DNA of 64,000 nt, taken from positions 6,605,001 through 6,669,000 of the forward strand of contig NC_087097.1 in assembly GCF_963855985.1 (NCBI RefSeq), written 5' to 3'. The stretch's first letter is position 1, and the number at the start of each line of letters is the position of its first letter. Below the pieces are notes generated by a model. The model was not told where the DNA came from. It saw nothing but the letters and a program-made list of their open reading frames with translations, and did not search any database. The stretch comes from Ostrinia nubilalis (lineage: Eukaryota; Arthropoda; Insecta; Lepidoptera; Crambidae). Made by a program: the position numbers and the translations under genes. This document shows positions 10,601-25,600 of this stretch, one piece after another.

Positions 10601-13600
10601 ATAATGAGATACAAATATTTTCATTATAAAGCACATGCTTGATAGGATATCTAAAAAGCTCGTTAAATAATATTTTATTTATTTATGCTCCAATACTACT
10701 AATGAGTAATTGTTTTATCTTACGTTATGTCCTTTGATTCGGTTTTAAAGAGTGCAGCTCAATCGGCCCATCGAATAGAACAACTCCAAAAGCAGTACCA
10801 AAATATCTCAGAAGATGGCCGCGAAATGAACCCAAATAACTTTGAAAATAGGCACGAAATAAACGTAAAGGCCGTTAATTCGGCACCTATGATAAGATTC
10901 GTAGCCGTCTCGGCTACGGTCAGCAACCCTGAGGATGTGGCTGCCTGGTTAAACACTGAAGATAAACCAGCTGTTTATTACAAGTAAGTTAACAAAGTTA
11001 ATGGTAATGATAGGGATAGTCATCCCTATCATTAGTTCTCCACTCATTTATCCTGGGCTCCTGGAGAAATAATAAAGGATTTTATACCTATAAAGAGGGC
11101 AAAAGGTAGTTTGTTACTCTTTAGTAAAAAGTACCACTGTGCACTCGTACAACGCCAAAGTGTGTTTCAGATTTTGTTTTGTTTTGTTTTATTCAGAAAT
11201 AGAATTTTATTTAGCTTACAAATTACATAAACTGCATAGATTCAGTGTTTGAATCCAGGTGCGTGCTTTAATGTTAATTTACACTGGTGCTGAAAGTATA
11301 TTAATTTGTACGTATTTTAGTATCATATTCTATGTTCAGCAGTGGACGCCCTAAGGTTCAAAACCGAACCTTCTTCAAAACCACTATTTTTCTAGAACAT
11401 TTTAGCCATGAGTTTTGATTAATATGGCTTAAGCTAAGTTCGGTCCTTTTCTGCCATCTTCACAATAACTTCTATACCTTTATAATGTCTAAAATCAAGG
11501 AATATGCTTTGCATTCGTCCTTTCAAATAGATTTGGAGATGAGTGTCGTCCAGTAAAGCTGAGGCGCGTAGTAGAGGGCTACCCTTGCCCGGACGGAACC
11601 AGTATCTTCAAGTTCGACATCATTCTCAACTACAAGCTTTGGCCGATCATCCAGAAATACCATGATGGAAAACCCACTTTGGTAAGTTGAGATGAGTGTA
11701 GTCTTGCTTTTATTGAACGTGGACGGGAATTATTTTATTTCGATATTTAAATCGTTTTCGGACTCGGAGTATAAATTGAAATAATGTATTTTTTAAAGTG
11801 TTGGCCATGATCTGTTAAAATATGATGCTACATCTGAGTCAATATGCCAAACACAAAAGGTATTTTTGTCTCTACTAGTTGACTGGGAGAGAGAGCCTCG
11901 AAGCTTCTAGTCCGTTATTTGTGATATTTATGCTAAATAAGTCATTATGTACGATCCCTAAACTTAATAACCAAGTAATATCTATGTAACCAAACTACCT
12001 TTGCATGTAGCCGGGTTATATCATCCTTTGTCACGTATTTTCTCAGCGCAATGCTGACAATATCTTGTTTCTCCTGAGACAAATATGTGACTTATAGTTT
12101 TTGAGAACAGATATTTTGCAACACAAGGAAGAGCGTGCTACTGACTGCCGAAACCTTATCGAAGGAGATCACGATTACGTTCAGTCCCGAGCAAAAGGCG
12201 AAGCTCACTGCGCTAGCGTCTACGATTAAAACTAAAAAGTTGCAGGTAATATACATGAATTAACTTGTTATTTCTTTTTCTTTTTTGTAGATAATTTGAC
12301 ATACGATTCACATGAAAGATGTCGCCATAGCACGATATTTTACAGGATATTTTACGAATAGGCCACCTAACAAGATGTCGATGTCGCGTGGACTAACGAA
12401 CGATTCGTATTGCATTATTGTATAGTTACTAAACCTATAGATTTTCCATCCATAATAATTATTCTCAGTACTATCAAGTATGTTACTCCACGTCAATAGA
12501 TTGGTGATAACTCTATTCCTATTAAAAACTGACTTAGCTGATTTTTCTTGTAAAAATCTTACTTTCTTACACGAGATTATGTAAGGTGCTTTATTTTGCA
12601 TGATGTGTCGTAGTCTGTACTTATAGTTTAGGACTTCCCAAGCAGACAAAAATTCTTTTTCAGTCCTTGGTACTGGCCGGCGTGGGATGCCATCACGCTG
12701 GAATGCTCTACGAAGAGAGAATCTACATAGAGCATGCATTCAGAAACGGAGACCTGCCCATACTCATCACTACCACTACCTTAGGTATTTTAGCATAATA
12801 ATACTTACGAGCTGTTTTAAATTATGTACCCCCTCCCTCCATATCATGACATGTCAGGGGCCGGGCCATCCTGCAAAATTACTCTAGATGCGCCAATGAG
12901 CTGTGTGTAAAACTCGGCTAAGTGCGATTAGGATTTGCTACGGAGGGTTTCGTACCATACTGAATTAACACCATGCACTTTTATTCTGTTTCACTTTCGT
13001 GTTCAAAACCCTTCAGTTCGTTCAGTCTCAATCATACGAGTAATCGAATTCTGCGCTTTGTTGTTCCGTAATAATTGAGTCTATAAGATTTGCACTTGAC
13101 TTTTTATTTGTGTTTATTAATTCTAATACAACATAAATATTATTTGTTAATTTAATATGTATTATCTTTGCAGCAATGGGTGTCAATTTACCAGCTCATC
13201 TTGTGATAATCAAGAACACTCAACAGTACGTGAACGGAGCTTACCAAGTAAGATCTCACACTCTATTCTAAAGCTAATTGAAATAGTTAAAGAAAAACAA
13301 CTTGTGTATAAATATCAGTAAACGTGTGTACTGAAAATCTGAGGAACCCAGGAATTTTTATTTCGATTACTCAATATAAGCCTTGAGATTTGGCTTGACA
13401 TACCTAAGTAACGGAACCCCTTGAAACTGAACATATATGAAACCACCAATGAAAGTTAGCAAAGCTTTCATTTGTGGTTTCATTCAGGCTACAGAATGCA
13501 GCGGAACGATTGTAATGGTGGACCTCTAGATCGATTCCAGGGTTCCAGGAATATTTTTTTACGTCCCGAAAAATATAAAAAGGAATATTTTTTTAGGAAT

Positions 13601-16600
13601 ACAGCATCAGTACCGTCCTTCAAATGGTGGGTCGCGCCGGGCGGCCGCAGTTCGACACTGAGGCCACTGCTGTAATTATGACGAGGCAAAGGGATAAGGT
13701 ACGTGGATTATGTAATCTAGAATGTCTACTGGTTGATCAAGTAGTTACCTATTTTGTGATCAAAGAAAAAAGATCTTACCTATCAGGTAATGCTTAATAG
13801 TCTGTTTTTAGTGACCATCAATAGCAAGCTGTGTTTTACACAGCGTTAAAAACCTAACTAGAGAAAAGTAATAAAACAACAATAATTATTATTTATAGTA
13901 TTTTATCGTATACAAAAATTACATGCGGTAGAAATTCTTAAAGTTATTATTATTATACAAAATATCAATATTACGTTAATCATAGTTTTATAATAATGGC
14001 AAAAATGGCCTCCACTTACTCACTCTATCTAATCACAGTTAATGGTAACATCTGAAATATTATCACTATGCTACTCTTATATCGCCGATCAATACTGGTC
14101 GATGTAAAACGTATGTACTTCGTAAAGAAATCGTCAGCTGTATGTATACAGGTTGTGACTATAACTTTATTTTTTCGGTAACTTTTCTTGTACTATGCAA
14201 AATGTTTGATTTTGGTACTTTGTACAAAGACAACTAACAAACTTACAGTCTGTTACTATCTATACAAATGTTATATTATTATTATCATAAGATTATGTTT
14301 TGTCGCTTACCAAATATCTAATGGTAAAGCAAGAAATCATAATAAAACCTAAAACTACGGCGTTTAAACTGACTGCACTATGTTAATCTAACTTGTCCTA
14401 TGAAATGCTGCGGCGGTCGTTATTCGTTATACAATTTAGTCATTTAATTTTGATGACGTCACAAAAAGGTTAATTTGGAGCTAATATTGTATGTACATTA
14501 TAAATCCAGTCTTATGGCCTGATTGGAGAGTTTACTTTCCTTTGCCGAAGGGGTTCGCGTTTTCCTCGAAGGTGATTTTGGGGACGAATCCGCTTTCGCC
14601 TTCGACCGTGTACTCGACGGTCATAAGCCTGCCGTCGGGAAGGAGCACCCTGTAGCCGCCGATGACCTTGCCTTGCGCGTCTCCCGCTTCGTTGGCGCCG
14701 AAGTAGAGAGCTTTTTCTTGGTCTTCCACGTCGTATTTGTACTCGTACTGTTAAAAAAATGTGTTTAATTAGTTACGCTGCAATGTAATACGATTGATCA
14801 GCCTTCTTTTCCTAGTTTGACATAACTTTTTAATTTTTAGAGCCCACATTCGGGTCACAGATTTTATTTTGGAAGATATGGGCATTTCTACGGGGACGAC
14901 CGATCGACCTACTGGGGCGAAAAAAGTACCTTTAAAATTGAAGTACGGACTTGAAAAAAATCACACGTATTTATAGGACTCTTGACTTGATGGAGAGCAT
15001 ATTTAGAAGACCGCCAGGTTTTACATCTCGCCTTGAAAAAATCCGAAAGTTCAAAAACGGGCGAAATTTGGCGTAAAATGGAGTGTCCGGTTTCCAGAAT
15101 TTACTCGTTTTTGCTTCATAACTTTTGAAATAATAACTTCCCCATTATGAAACCCACATTCACAGAACAAGGGATAGTTAATAAAGCTATATAAATGAGT
15201 TTCTTTATTGCAAGTCCTTGGGTTTTAATACAGTAACACATTAAAATTTTGTCCGACGTGTGTGCCTCAATTCCGTGATTTATACTTTTGTGCTCCTATA
15301 TCACTAACAACGCACAATACGAACACCCACGCCTGATTCCCATAAACTAGCAGTTGCACTCGAGTGGTCGAGCAGTATAAAAGAGGGATCAGTCGCTTTG
15401 AGAAGCATTTTTCAGAGGTTTGAAATCACTCAGAATTTTTGGTCACTGGTCATTTCTCAAACCGGTGTGCGATATTAATAATGTTCATGAAGTATTTAAT
15501 GAGATTACTGCTGAATTAATTAAGTATTTAACTGATATCTGCCATTACGTTTGGTAGAAATCGTTGTAATTTATAATATTTTCGAGTAATTTGATGAAAT
15601 GTGATTTTTCCTCCATTCCGTGGATCTCAATTCCGCGGAATATGGGGCATCGAATTGAGAAAACACGTACACCGAATTGATATTAAATGAAAATAGATAC
15701 TTTTATTGTGCTATAAATTGTTTGTGTAACTTAAAATAATAATGAAATCAATAGAGCATAATAATAGGGTGAACTACCAATCATTGGACCGTACCAGTCA
15801 TTGGACAGAAGACAATAAAACTAATTTTTTGAGGTTTCATTAAAAAAATACACTACTATTGCTATCTTATTAAAATAATTCTTCCAGGTTCTTCCCTCGA
15901 CCTTCACCAGATCGTCGGTCTACCTAGTGGGGGCCTGCTCAATGGTCCGTGGTTTCCACTCGACAACTTTTCAGTCCCAACAGACATTATCTGTACGAGC
16001 TATGTGCACCCGCCCACTGCTACTTGATTTATGCAATTTTACGGGCTATGCCGGTCACTTTGGTTCTCTTGCCGATATTCACATTTCTGATTCTTATTAG
16101 GCTCATAGTAAGCGACCAAGTTTCACATCCATACACCATCACTGGAAACACACACTGGTAGAAGACTTTTGTCTTAAGACGCTGCGGTATTTCAGACGTA
16201 ATAGCGAAGCTTTCCGATCGATGCTTGAGTTGAATTCAGCGATAGACCTCTTTCTCAAAGTTGGAACTAACTATCTGGACTCTTGTCCCAGGTATACACA
16301 ATTGTCAACAACTTCGAGTGTAGTCTCCAACCTTCAGAGGAGTGGGTGCAACACGGACATTTGACATGATTTTTGTCTTGTCCATGTTCATTTTGGGACC
16401 CACTTGTTGAAAGGCTCTACGGAGGCCATGACTCCGATATCATCCCCGATATCACGACTCCTTGGTCTTCTGTATAATCTGCCGTAGCGTACGTATGTAC
16501 CATAATACTAAAGCCTTTTCGGAAACAAGCTTGTTTGGAAGACTGGAAGTCGTCGAGTCTGCGAGCGAGATGATTCGTAAGGACTCTCGAAAACAGCTTG

Positions 16601-19600
16601 TAAACACGCCTCATAAGTGAGATGAGTCTATAATGCTATCACCACACTTCTGTGAAATGCCGGAGGCGTTTTTTCTTCGAGAATGACAGAATTGAACTAC
16701 TTGTGTAGAGCCTTTAGTACCGGCGAAGCTCAGCTGTAACACCTGGTGCCTTGTTGTATTGCAGCTATTTAAGTGCCATTTTAATCGTGTACAAACTGAC
16801 GTCCGATATAAATATAATATCTTCGGTATAGTGTCAGGTCAATCTAGCTTTTGGGTTTTGCAATATTTGTTTTATGTTTCAGGTTAAGAATTAATAAACA
16901 AAGAGACCCTGTGTTATGTATTTATTTGTTTTATTTAAATAAAATTAAAATAATATATAAAAATTAAGAATTAATTATAGGTCCTTATTAAAAAATTAAA
17001 CATATTGATTAGGATTTTTGTTTTATTCCATTGGTATTTCAGACACATAAACCTAAAATGAACCATCTAACTAATAGACCAGCAATCAGATATCAAAACG
17101 TTTTAAGTATTTATTATATTAATTATTGAAATACATTAGGTATTTCTTCATAATGTCATCAATTCTAAGTTTGCGGAGCGATTTTTATATTTGGAGATTC
17201 ATTTCTCAATTCCGTGATTCAATTTCTCAATTCGGTGCTCTCTCAATTCGATGCTTAACATTTCTCATAAACCACTTCACAATATTTAGTGACAATGCTA
17301 TTTTTACATTCAGAATGAAATAACATTTATTTTTTTGTATTGAAACTACTTAAAAAACTAAATATACATTTTAGCACCGAATTGAGAAAAAATACACCGT
17401 ACAGTAGAAATGCCCATATACCCGTTACTGTAACAAACGAATTCGGCACCCATCTACTCTACTAATACTGGATTAAAACTTTTATACATATAAATGCAGC
17501 GAAGCAATCACGAAGCTAATGCCCGTTTTCACCATCAATTCCTAATTATTAAGTGACCCCTATGGTAACAAATAACAGGAATTTTGTTTACGGGCATTTC
17601 TACTGTACGGTGTATTTTTTCTCAATTCGGTGCTAAAATGTATATTTAGTTTTTTAAGTAGTTTCAATACAAAAAAATAAATGTTATTTCATTCTGAATG
17701 TAAAAATAGCATTGTCACTAAATATTGTGAAGTGGTTTATGAGAAATGTTAAGCATCGAATTGAGAGAGCACCGAATTGAGAAATTGAATCACGGAATTG
17801 AGAAATGAATCTCCAAATATAAAAATCGCTCCGCAAACTTAGAATTGATGACATTATGAAGAAATACCTAATGTATTTCAATAATTAATATAATAAATAC
17901 TTAAAACGTTTTGATATCTGATTGCTGGTCTATTAGTTAGATGGTTCATTTTAGGTTTATGTGTCTGAAATACCAATGGAATAAAACAAAAATCCTAATC
18001 AATATGTTTAATTTTTTAATAAGGACCTATAATTAATTCTTAATTTTTATATAGGTATTATTTTAATTTTATTTAAATAAAACAAATAAATACATAACAC
18101 AGGGTCTCTTTGTTTATTAATTCTTAACCTGAAACATAAAACAAATATTGCAAAACCCAAAAGCTAGATTGACCTGACACTATACCGAAGATATTATATT
18201 TATATCGGACGTCAGTTTGTACACGATTAAAATGGCACTTAAATAGCTGCAATACAACAAGGCACCAGGTGTTACAGCTGAGCTTCGCCGGTACTAAAGG
18301 CTCTACACAAGTAGTTCAATTCTGTCATTCTCGAAGAAAAAACGCCTCCGGCATTTCACAGAAGTGTGGTGATAGCATTATAGACTCATCTCACTTATGA
18401 GGCGTGTTTACAAGCTGTTTTCGAGAGTCCTTACGAATCATCTCGCTCGCAGACTCGACGACTTCCAGTCTTCCAAACAAGCTTGTTTCCGAAAAGGCTT
18501 TAGTATTATGGTACATACGTACGCTACGGCAGATTATACAGAAGACCAAGGAGTCGTGATATCGGGGATGATATCGGAGTCATGGCCTCCGTAGAGCCTT
18601 TCAACAAGTGGGTCCCAAAATGAACATGGACAAGACAAAAATCATGTCAAATGTCCGTGTTGCACCCACTCCTCTGAAGGTTGGAGACTACACTCGAAGT
18701 TGTTGACAATTGTGTATACCTGGGACAAGAGTCCAGATAGTTAGTTCCAACTTTGAGAAAGAGGTCTATCGCTGAATTCAACTCAAGCATCGATCGGAAA
18801 GCTTCGCTATTACGTCTGAAATACCGCAGCGTCTTAAGACAAAAGTCTTCTACCAGTGTGTGTTTCCAGTGATGGTGTATGGATGTGAAACTTGGTCGCT
18901 TACTATGAGCCTAATAAGAATCAGAAATGTGAATATCGGCAAGAGAACCAAAGTGACCGGCATAGCCCGTAAAATTGCATAAATCAAGTAGCAGTGGGCG
19001 GGTGCACATAGCTCGTACAGATAATGTCTGTTGGGACTGAAAAGTTGTCGAGTGGAAACCACGGACCATTGAGCAGGCCCCCACTAGGTAGACCGACGAT
19101 CTGGTGAAGGTCGAGGGAAGAACCTGGAAGAATTATTTTAATAAGATAGCAATAGTAGTGTATTTTTTTAATGAAACCTCAAAAAATTAGTTTTATTGTC
19201 TTCTGTCCAATGACTGGTACGGTCCAATGATTGGTAGTTCACCCTATTATTATGCTCTATTGATTTCATTATTATTTTAAGTTACACAAACAATTTATAG
19301 CACAATAAAAGTATCTATTTTCATTTAATATCAATTCGGTGTACGTGTTTTCTCAATTCGATGCCCCATATTCCGCGGAATTGAGATCCACGGAATGGAG
19401 GAAAAATCACATTTCATCAAATTACTCGAAAATATTATAAATTACAACGATTTCTACCAAACGTAATGGCAGATATCAGTTAAATACTTAATTAATTCAG
19501 CAGTAATCTCATTAAATACTTCATGAACATTATTAATATCGCACACCGGTTTGAGAAATGACCAGTGACCAAAAATTCTGAGTGATTTCAAACCTCTGAA

Positions 19601-22600
19601 AAATGCTTCTCAAAGCGACTGATCCCTCTTTTATACTGCTCGACCACTCGAGTGCAACTGCTAGTTTATGGGAATCAGGCGTGGGTGTTCGTATTGTGCG
19701 TTGTTAGTGATATAGGAGCACAAAAGTATAAATCACGGAATTGAGGCACACACGTCGGACAAAATTTTAATGTGTTACTGTATTAAAACCCAAGGACTTG
19801 CAATAAAGAAACTCATTTATATAGCTTTATTAACTATCCCTTGTTCTGTGAATGTGGGTTTCATAATGGGGAAGTTATTATTTCAAAAGTTATGAAGCAA
19901 AAACGAGTAAATTCTGGAAACCGGACACTCCATTTTACGCCAAATTTCGCCCGTTTTTGAACTTTCGGATTTTTTCAAGGCGAGATGTAAAACCTGGCGG
20001 TCTTCTAAATATGCTCTCCATCAAGTCAAGAGTCCTATAAATACGTGTGATTTTTTTCAAGTCCGTACTTCAATTTTAAAGGTACTTTTTTCGCCCCAGT
20101 AGGTCGATCGGTCGTCCCCGTAGAAATGCCCTTACAAATAAGTCTGTTATTGTCTAGAAACTCTTTTTGTTATTAAAACTGATATTTGGACTGCAAAATA
20201 TGAATTTTATCTTGCTAAGCGTGGCAAACTGAACGGAATTAATTAAAATGCGAATTTGTTAATTCATCTAAGTTTTCCACTATTTCCCATGCAGTGTCTA
20301 AGCTTGTATTGTTTATTGTTCTTATGGCACTGTGGCTTTATAAAATCTAAATAGTTTGTTGAACGGTGCGAAAAGTAATTTCAATTGTTAAGAGGTTTTG
20401 GTGGAAATATGAGCATTGAATTAACCTCGGGAAAATTACCAAATTCAATAATAGGCGAGCTAAGTTTCAGTAGCGTCAACACTAAGCACCGCAAAAAAGA
20501 TTCATATTGTTAACCACGTTACTATTGTTCGATATTTGGTGATTACTTGTGGCATTTTTTGCGCTTATTAGTTTTTTAAGGATACCCTTCCAAGTCCAAC
20601 TATTAACTACCGGGATACCGATTAATAATAGCATTATCTTTTGCATAATCATTAAGCTCACCTACTATTTCGTAAATTAGGCTTTTTCATGTGGACGGGA
20701 TTTGATGAAGATGGATTACATATTATGGATAGTTGGATAGTTGTCTACTATTTAATTCATGATTTTCAGTGTGTTTTTCATTCATGTTTCATTCTTTAAT
20801 TTACATCAGAGATCATGTGATTGAAAGACACACCAAAACGTCAAAGCAATATTATTATTACATATTTTTTTTACAAAAATAAAAATATACCTTAACTAAC
20901 ATTATCAGGGAAGCTTTTGAAGTTGTTCAAGTCACGTGAAATTTTCAAAATAAGTTATGTGAGAATACATTTAAACACAAAGGACTATTTTTCAAAATTT
21001 CAAGTCTAATAGAATTTCTCGTGTGAAAATCGGCCAAGGTGATTTGAAGGTCGGTCACATTCTGTAACGTCTCATTCATTCGGGGTTGTGTTTCACATTT
21101 TTGGTTACTACGTATTGTACCGCTTGTCGCACCACTAGCGCTAGGTGTTTTCAGTCTCAATTTAACTGATTACTCGTAATAGAAACCAATAAATAAGTAA
21201 ACAGTAGCATATGTTACTTAAGGTGCTTTTCCGGAAAATCATTTTTCTCTACCTCTGAAAAATTCTAATTTTACACATTTTATTTGATATAGGTTTATTT
21301 ATTTGTTTAAAATCTTTACACACATAATAAACAGTGGTACAACAGATTACTCACAGACTTCTGCAAAAGTCATTTTACCACATGAAAAAGCTTGAGCTCC
21401 GCTCGCTTGAGGAAATCTCATATAAACATTTTGGTAAAAATGCAATAGTTAATTCTGTTCTACCAAATGAAAGGTGACATGAAAATAGAGCCGTAATTGA
21501 ATTTCCAGACCTATGATTATAAAATTGCTATTGTTTATGTTAATTGTAATGTTACGTCAAGAGAGGTTTTATTAACTGAGCATGACATCGCATGAGCGTT
21601 TTGCAAGCTCAGTTTAATTCTTATGCAAAGACTAAGCGTTTCGAATCTGGAAGTTAATTGCGATGTAGATGAAACTTAGGTAATTGTTCTTTAAATGTTT
21701 AGATTAAAAGTTTTTCGCGTTCAAATCGGTGCGTTTCAATTAGTATTATTATAGTAGTGCAATTAATCGAGATAATAGTCAAAGAGCGCACACAAAGGCG
21801 GTTGGACGCAATTGGCTCCAATTAGTGGGTTTGCACCGCGAATGTTCACATCGTTAGCATAATAGCTTGATGTGCCGATAGTGGACTGTTCGCCCGCGGA
21901 GTGCGCTATGAATGAACAATACGGGCTGGAAAAACAACAGTCACGTTGGGCTGCTGAGTTGAGCCGCTATCAGCGATCGGTCGACCTGCCTTGGATATGA
22001 GCGAGCCATAAATTTCGCATGTGCATCATGTAAAGGGCAAAGGCAAATTGATGCCGTAAACAGGATTTAGCACACATTTATAGAATCGCAATCGGCAGAT
22101 CCTTTTAATAGTTCTTGGAAATAAAAGGTATTATACCTACAAATAACATTCATTTTAGATCGACTGACTATTTGTATGATCCTTGAAAGCAGGTATTCCT
22201 TTTTAGATTATCTTGTTTTAGTATGCTAAAATAGGCAAATAAAAAGGGCCAAATAAAGTTTTCTTTTCTTGAGTTTTGTATCTCAACTTGGAGCTTACGA
22301 ACAGTAGCTGTTTAATGCAGCGAAAGTTTATATTTGTACTTATATCATTTTTTAGGAATTTAACTCATATACTCTTATAGTCTATAGACTTGTACCTTTA
22401 TGTAAAATGTATCTACCTATGTGTGTGAGAAAAGCAACTGAAATGCCCCATTTTCTGCACAAGCCTCGCTCATTTCTTATGCAACTTTATTGCACTACAA
22501 ATGTTGTTTAAATTAAACTTTAGTTTCCGTATGAAGATGCGCCGTCTCAAATGTCGCAATGTAAGGTTCTTGCGTCTAAATCTGTAGTCGCAACTGTAGG

Positions 22601-25600
22601 TCAAAGGTATGCACGTTTTGTTTAAATTATGGCCGTGTGCATCCTTAAGACCCGCTTTTAATGTTAAGGCTGACAACTTTTAGTTTAAGACCCTTATAGG
22701 CAATCGTTTGTATATGGATTTAATAGATAATTATTAGTCTGAATGGGCAAAAACATGTTTTCAAATTAATGAATGGTACAATACCATAAGTCAAAATTAC
22801 TAACACGCAACATGTCCAAATCATTCAGTTAACTGGAAGTCAAACAAATAAATAAACGCATTTACACTTGAAAAATATTGCCCTTTAGTTTAAAAGCTGT
22901 TTTCGCTAAATTATTACTTATCTTTGTTTATTTTAACGTGATTACCTATCCTACCTACCTATTAGGTACTCACTTGCGTAATGGCAATTAATTTTAAAAT
23001 GTCAGCCTTTATGTTTGGGTGTTTGTCATCAAATACTTTATCCCTGATTTCGTAGTTAGGCTAAAGTTAAAGTCGACATTAACTTTGAAATTTATTTTTG
23101 AATTATTGTTATACTCAAATAATGCACGATAAATTATAATCAGTAGGTATTCCTAACCTTGCGGTGTGCACGAACATAGTTTACTGTGCAGTGATGCATA
23201 ATTGTTAAATGCGGTTTAAGATTATGTATACTTTAATCATGCCATAGAGTTCTTCAGGCTTTTATCCTATTCTGAAACATTGTTTCGTGTTAAAACAGAC
23301 GTTTTATCGCTGCAACCCCTAGGAACATTGGAACTTTAAATTTTGGAGTGGTTGCAAGTAGGTTTAATTATTACCTTACATGGTAGAAATCACGTATTCA
23401 CGAATCATGCTTTCAACAGCTTTTCAACACGGCTGGTTTTTCTTTAAAATTAGTATTATTGATTGATTACCGTTAAAATAGAACAGTTAAACGAAGATAA
23501 AAGGTGTAGAAAAAACAATTGGTGGGTTTTTTTCTTGGCCGCTGTGTAATATTATAAGTTCCCTGAAACAATTTAAGGCAGTGTAGGTACTCACCGGCGT
23601 GGGCGGCCCGTTATCCTCTTGCGGTGCGGGCGCCGCAGCCGCCTGCCGCACGCTAACGCATACGATCGCGAGCGCGCATACTATCCATTTTCCTGACGAC
23701 ATCTGTTAAAAAAAGATATATTATGTTTAGTTAAACGGATTGATAAAATACTTTTTATGTCCGTTTTCGCCATCAATCCCTAATTTTAAGTGACCCCTAT
23801 GAAAACAAAATTCTTGTTATGTGTTACCATAGGGGTCACAAAATAAGGGATTGATGGTGAAAACGGCCATTATCAATTTACTCAAGAATGCCCTTACAGT
23901 TGAGACGCCGCTACTATTTATTTACTTACTACATTCTTTGTAAGTAGGTTACTATAAAAGTAAATATTTTTTATCACTATGGTAAAACGCTTTACAGTTG
24001 TAAATTCTTATTACCTAGTTAAAAAAAAAATCTCGCGCAAAAAATCCGCGATCAAAAGCTTCTACTTTAATAAAGTAGACTACTAATAGCTGAAACCCAT
24101 CAAAGATCTGAATCTCTCTGATTATTGTTCTCTAATCTACGAGTGTTGCTGGTGCTGTCATAATATTATCTTTGCGAGGGCAATTTCCATCTCGTGGACA
24201 TAATTTATAAGTTTCCGTAGGTCTCTGCGTCTCTCATCATAACAATGAGTGATTATCCACTAATGCCGATAAAGAATGCCGTCTTCGATTATCCAGTACC
24301 TACTCAATAAACAGTGATAAAATTATTTATAATGAGCTGTAAGATTGAAGGCTAAATGTCGATGGCTAAAATCCTAAATGCCTTTTAGTCACGCAACAAA
24401 GTATCCTAACTAACATGGTAATTTATTTTCAACCGACTTCAAAAAAAGGAGGAGGTTCTCATCTCATGTGATTTCAAACTGTGTCTGTGGATAAACATCT
24501 TTGGAATCTAATAATTATTATATCACTGTTCTATTAGGAACCTTTTTGTAATGAAAAAGCTTTTTAAGGGTAATGAATTTGAAAATTACTTAGCAACATC
24601 AATGTTTTTATTGGAATTAGGTGACATAACTACTTTAAAGTTTGATTTATTCGTTAAAGACAATCCCTAGTAATAAAACTTAAAACCCCTATAACTACTC
24701 CTAGCACGGGTCTATAAAACAACCCATTAGAAAAACGTGTCATGCATTATCACAGTTTAACTTAGCAGTTTTATTTTATCCCATCTTGAACTTTATTCCC
24801 TTAGACATAAAAACTGTGTAACAATAGTACAGTGCATCTTTAGTAGTCTCTTAGTGGTATAATTAAAAAACTCAATTAATGATCTTAGCAATAGCGTGGA
24901 AAAAAGTAAAATACAAAACAGGTTTGTCGATAGATATCGATGATACGAGTAATGAAGTTTAATTGCGTTAATTGTTGATTAAGAGGTTTGTACATAATTA
25001 ACTATTATTTTTATAGTCTCACGGTACTATGATCCATTTTAATTATTTAACATCTTATTTAAGTTAACACGACTGTTAAGTACTTAGCACCATAGTAAAG
25101 TCAAAATTTCTTTATTTGTTTAGACTAATAAATAGTTCTTACAAATCGTCATTTTGCTCTTAAGGAGCCTCTACATGTCTCATAATCTTTTTACCCTACC
25201 AGCGCTTCGAGACCAACATTTGGCAAGTGCTGAGAAGAAGCGCCGCAACAAACTCAGTCACCAACTCACCACTGTCTGCCGGTTAATATAAATAAATAGA
25301 AAAAGCAGTAGTAGGTACATTTGATTCAGGAGCAGTTCACTGAATTTACCACGCATTCTTGTATGATGTATCTTATAAGAATGGGTATACAAAATTGCGT
25401 GGCATATTAAACAAGGTAGTAACGTGCTAATATCTAGACTTACAGTATAGTAGTTTTGTATTGCTGTACTTATTAGGTAGTAAGATCCTCTGCGGTTGAG
25501 GATTACGGATAAAGCTCGCTTCCACCTTCGGTCTGATTACCAGTTTACATAAAGTGAAATGAAGAGCTTTCCTTTCGTGACGTATTAATATGGAAATAAA

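Noticed and set aside
16417..16614. 65-codon frame (and its twin at 18397-18594) as a host gene
   Set aside because: It is a fragment of RTE reverse transcriptase inside a transposable element, broken by stops on both sides.
14880..20131. A single 5.25-kb palindrome or inverted duplication, or an assembly artefact
   Set aside because: Each arm has its own complete inverted termini and a different 4 bp flanking duplication (ATAT and TTAC), and there is a 4 bp indel between arms. Two insertions explain this better, though long reads should confirm.
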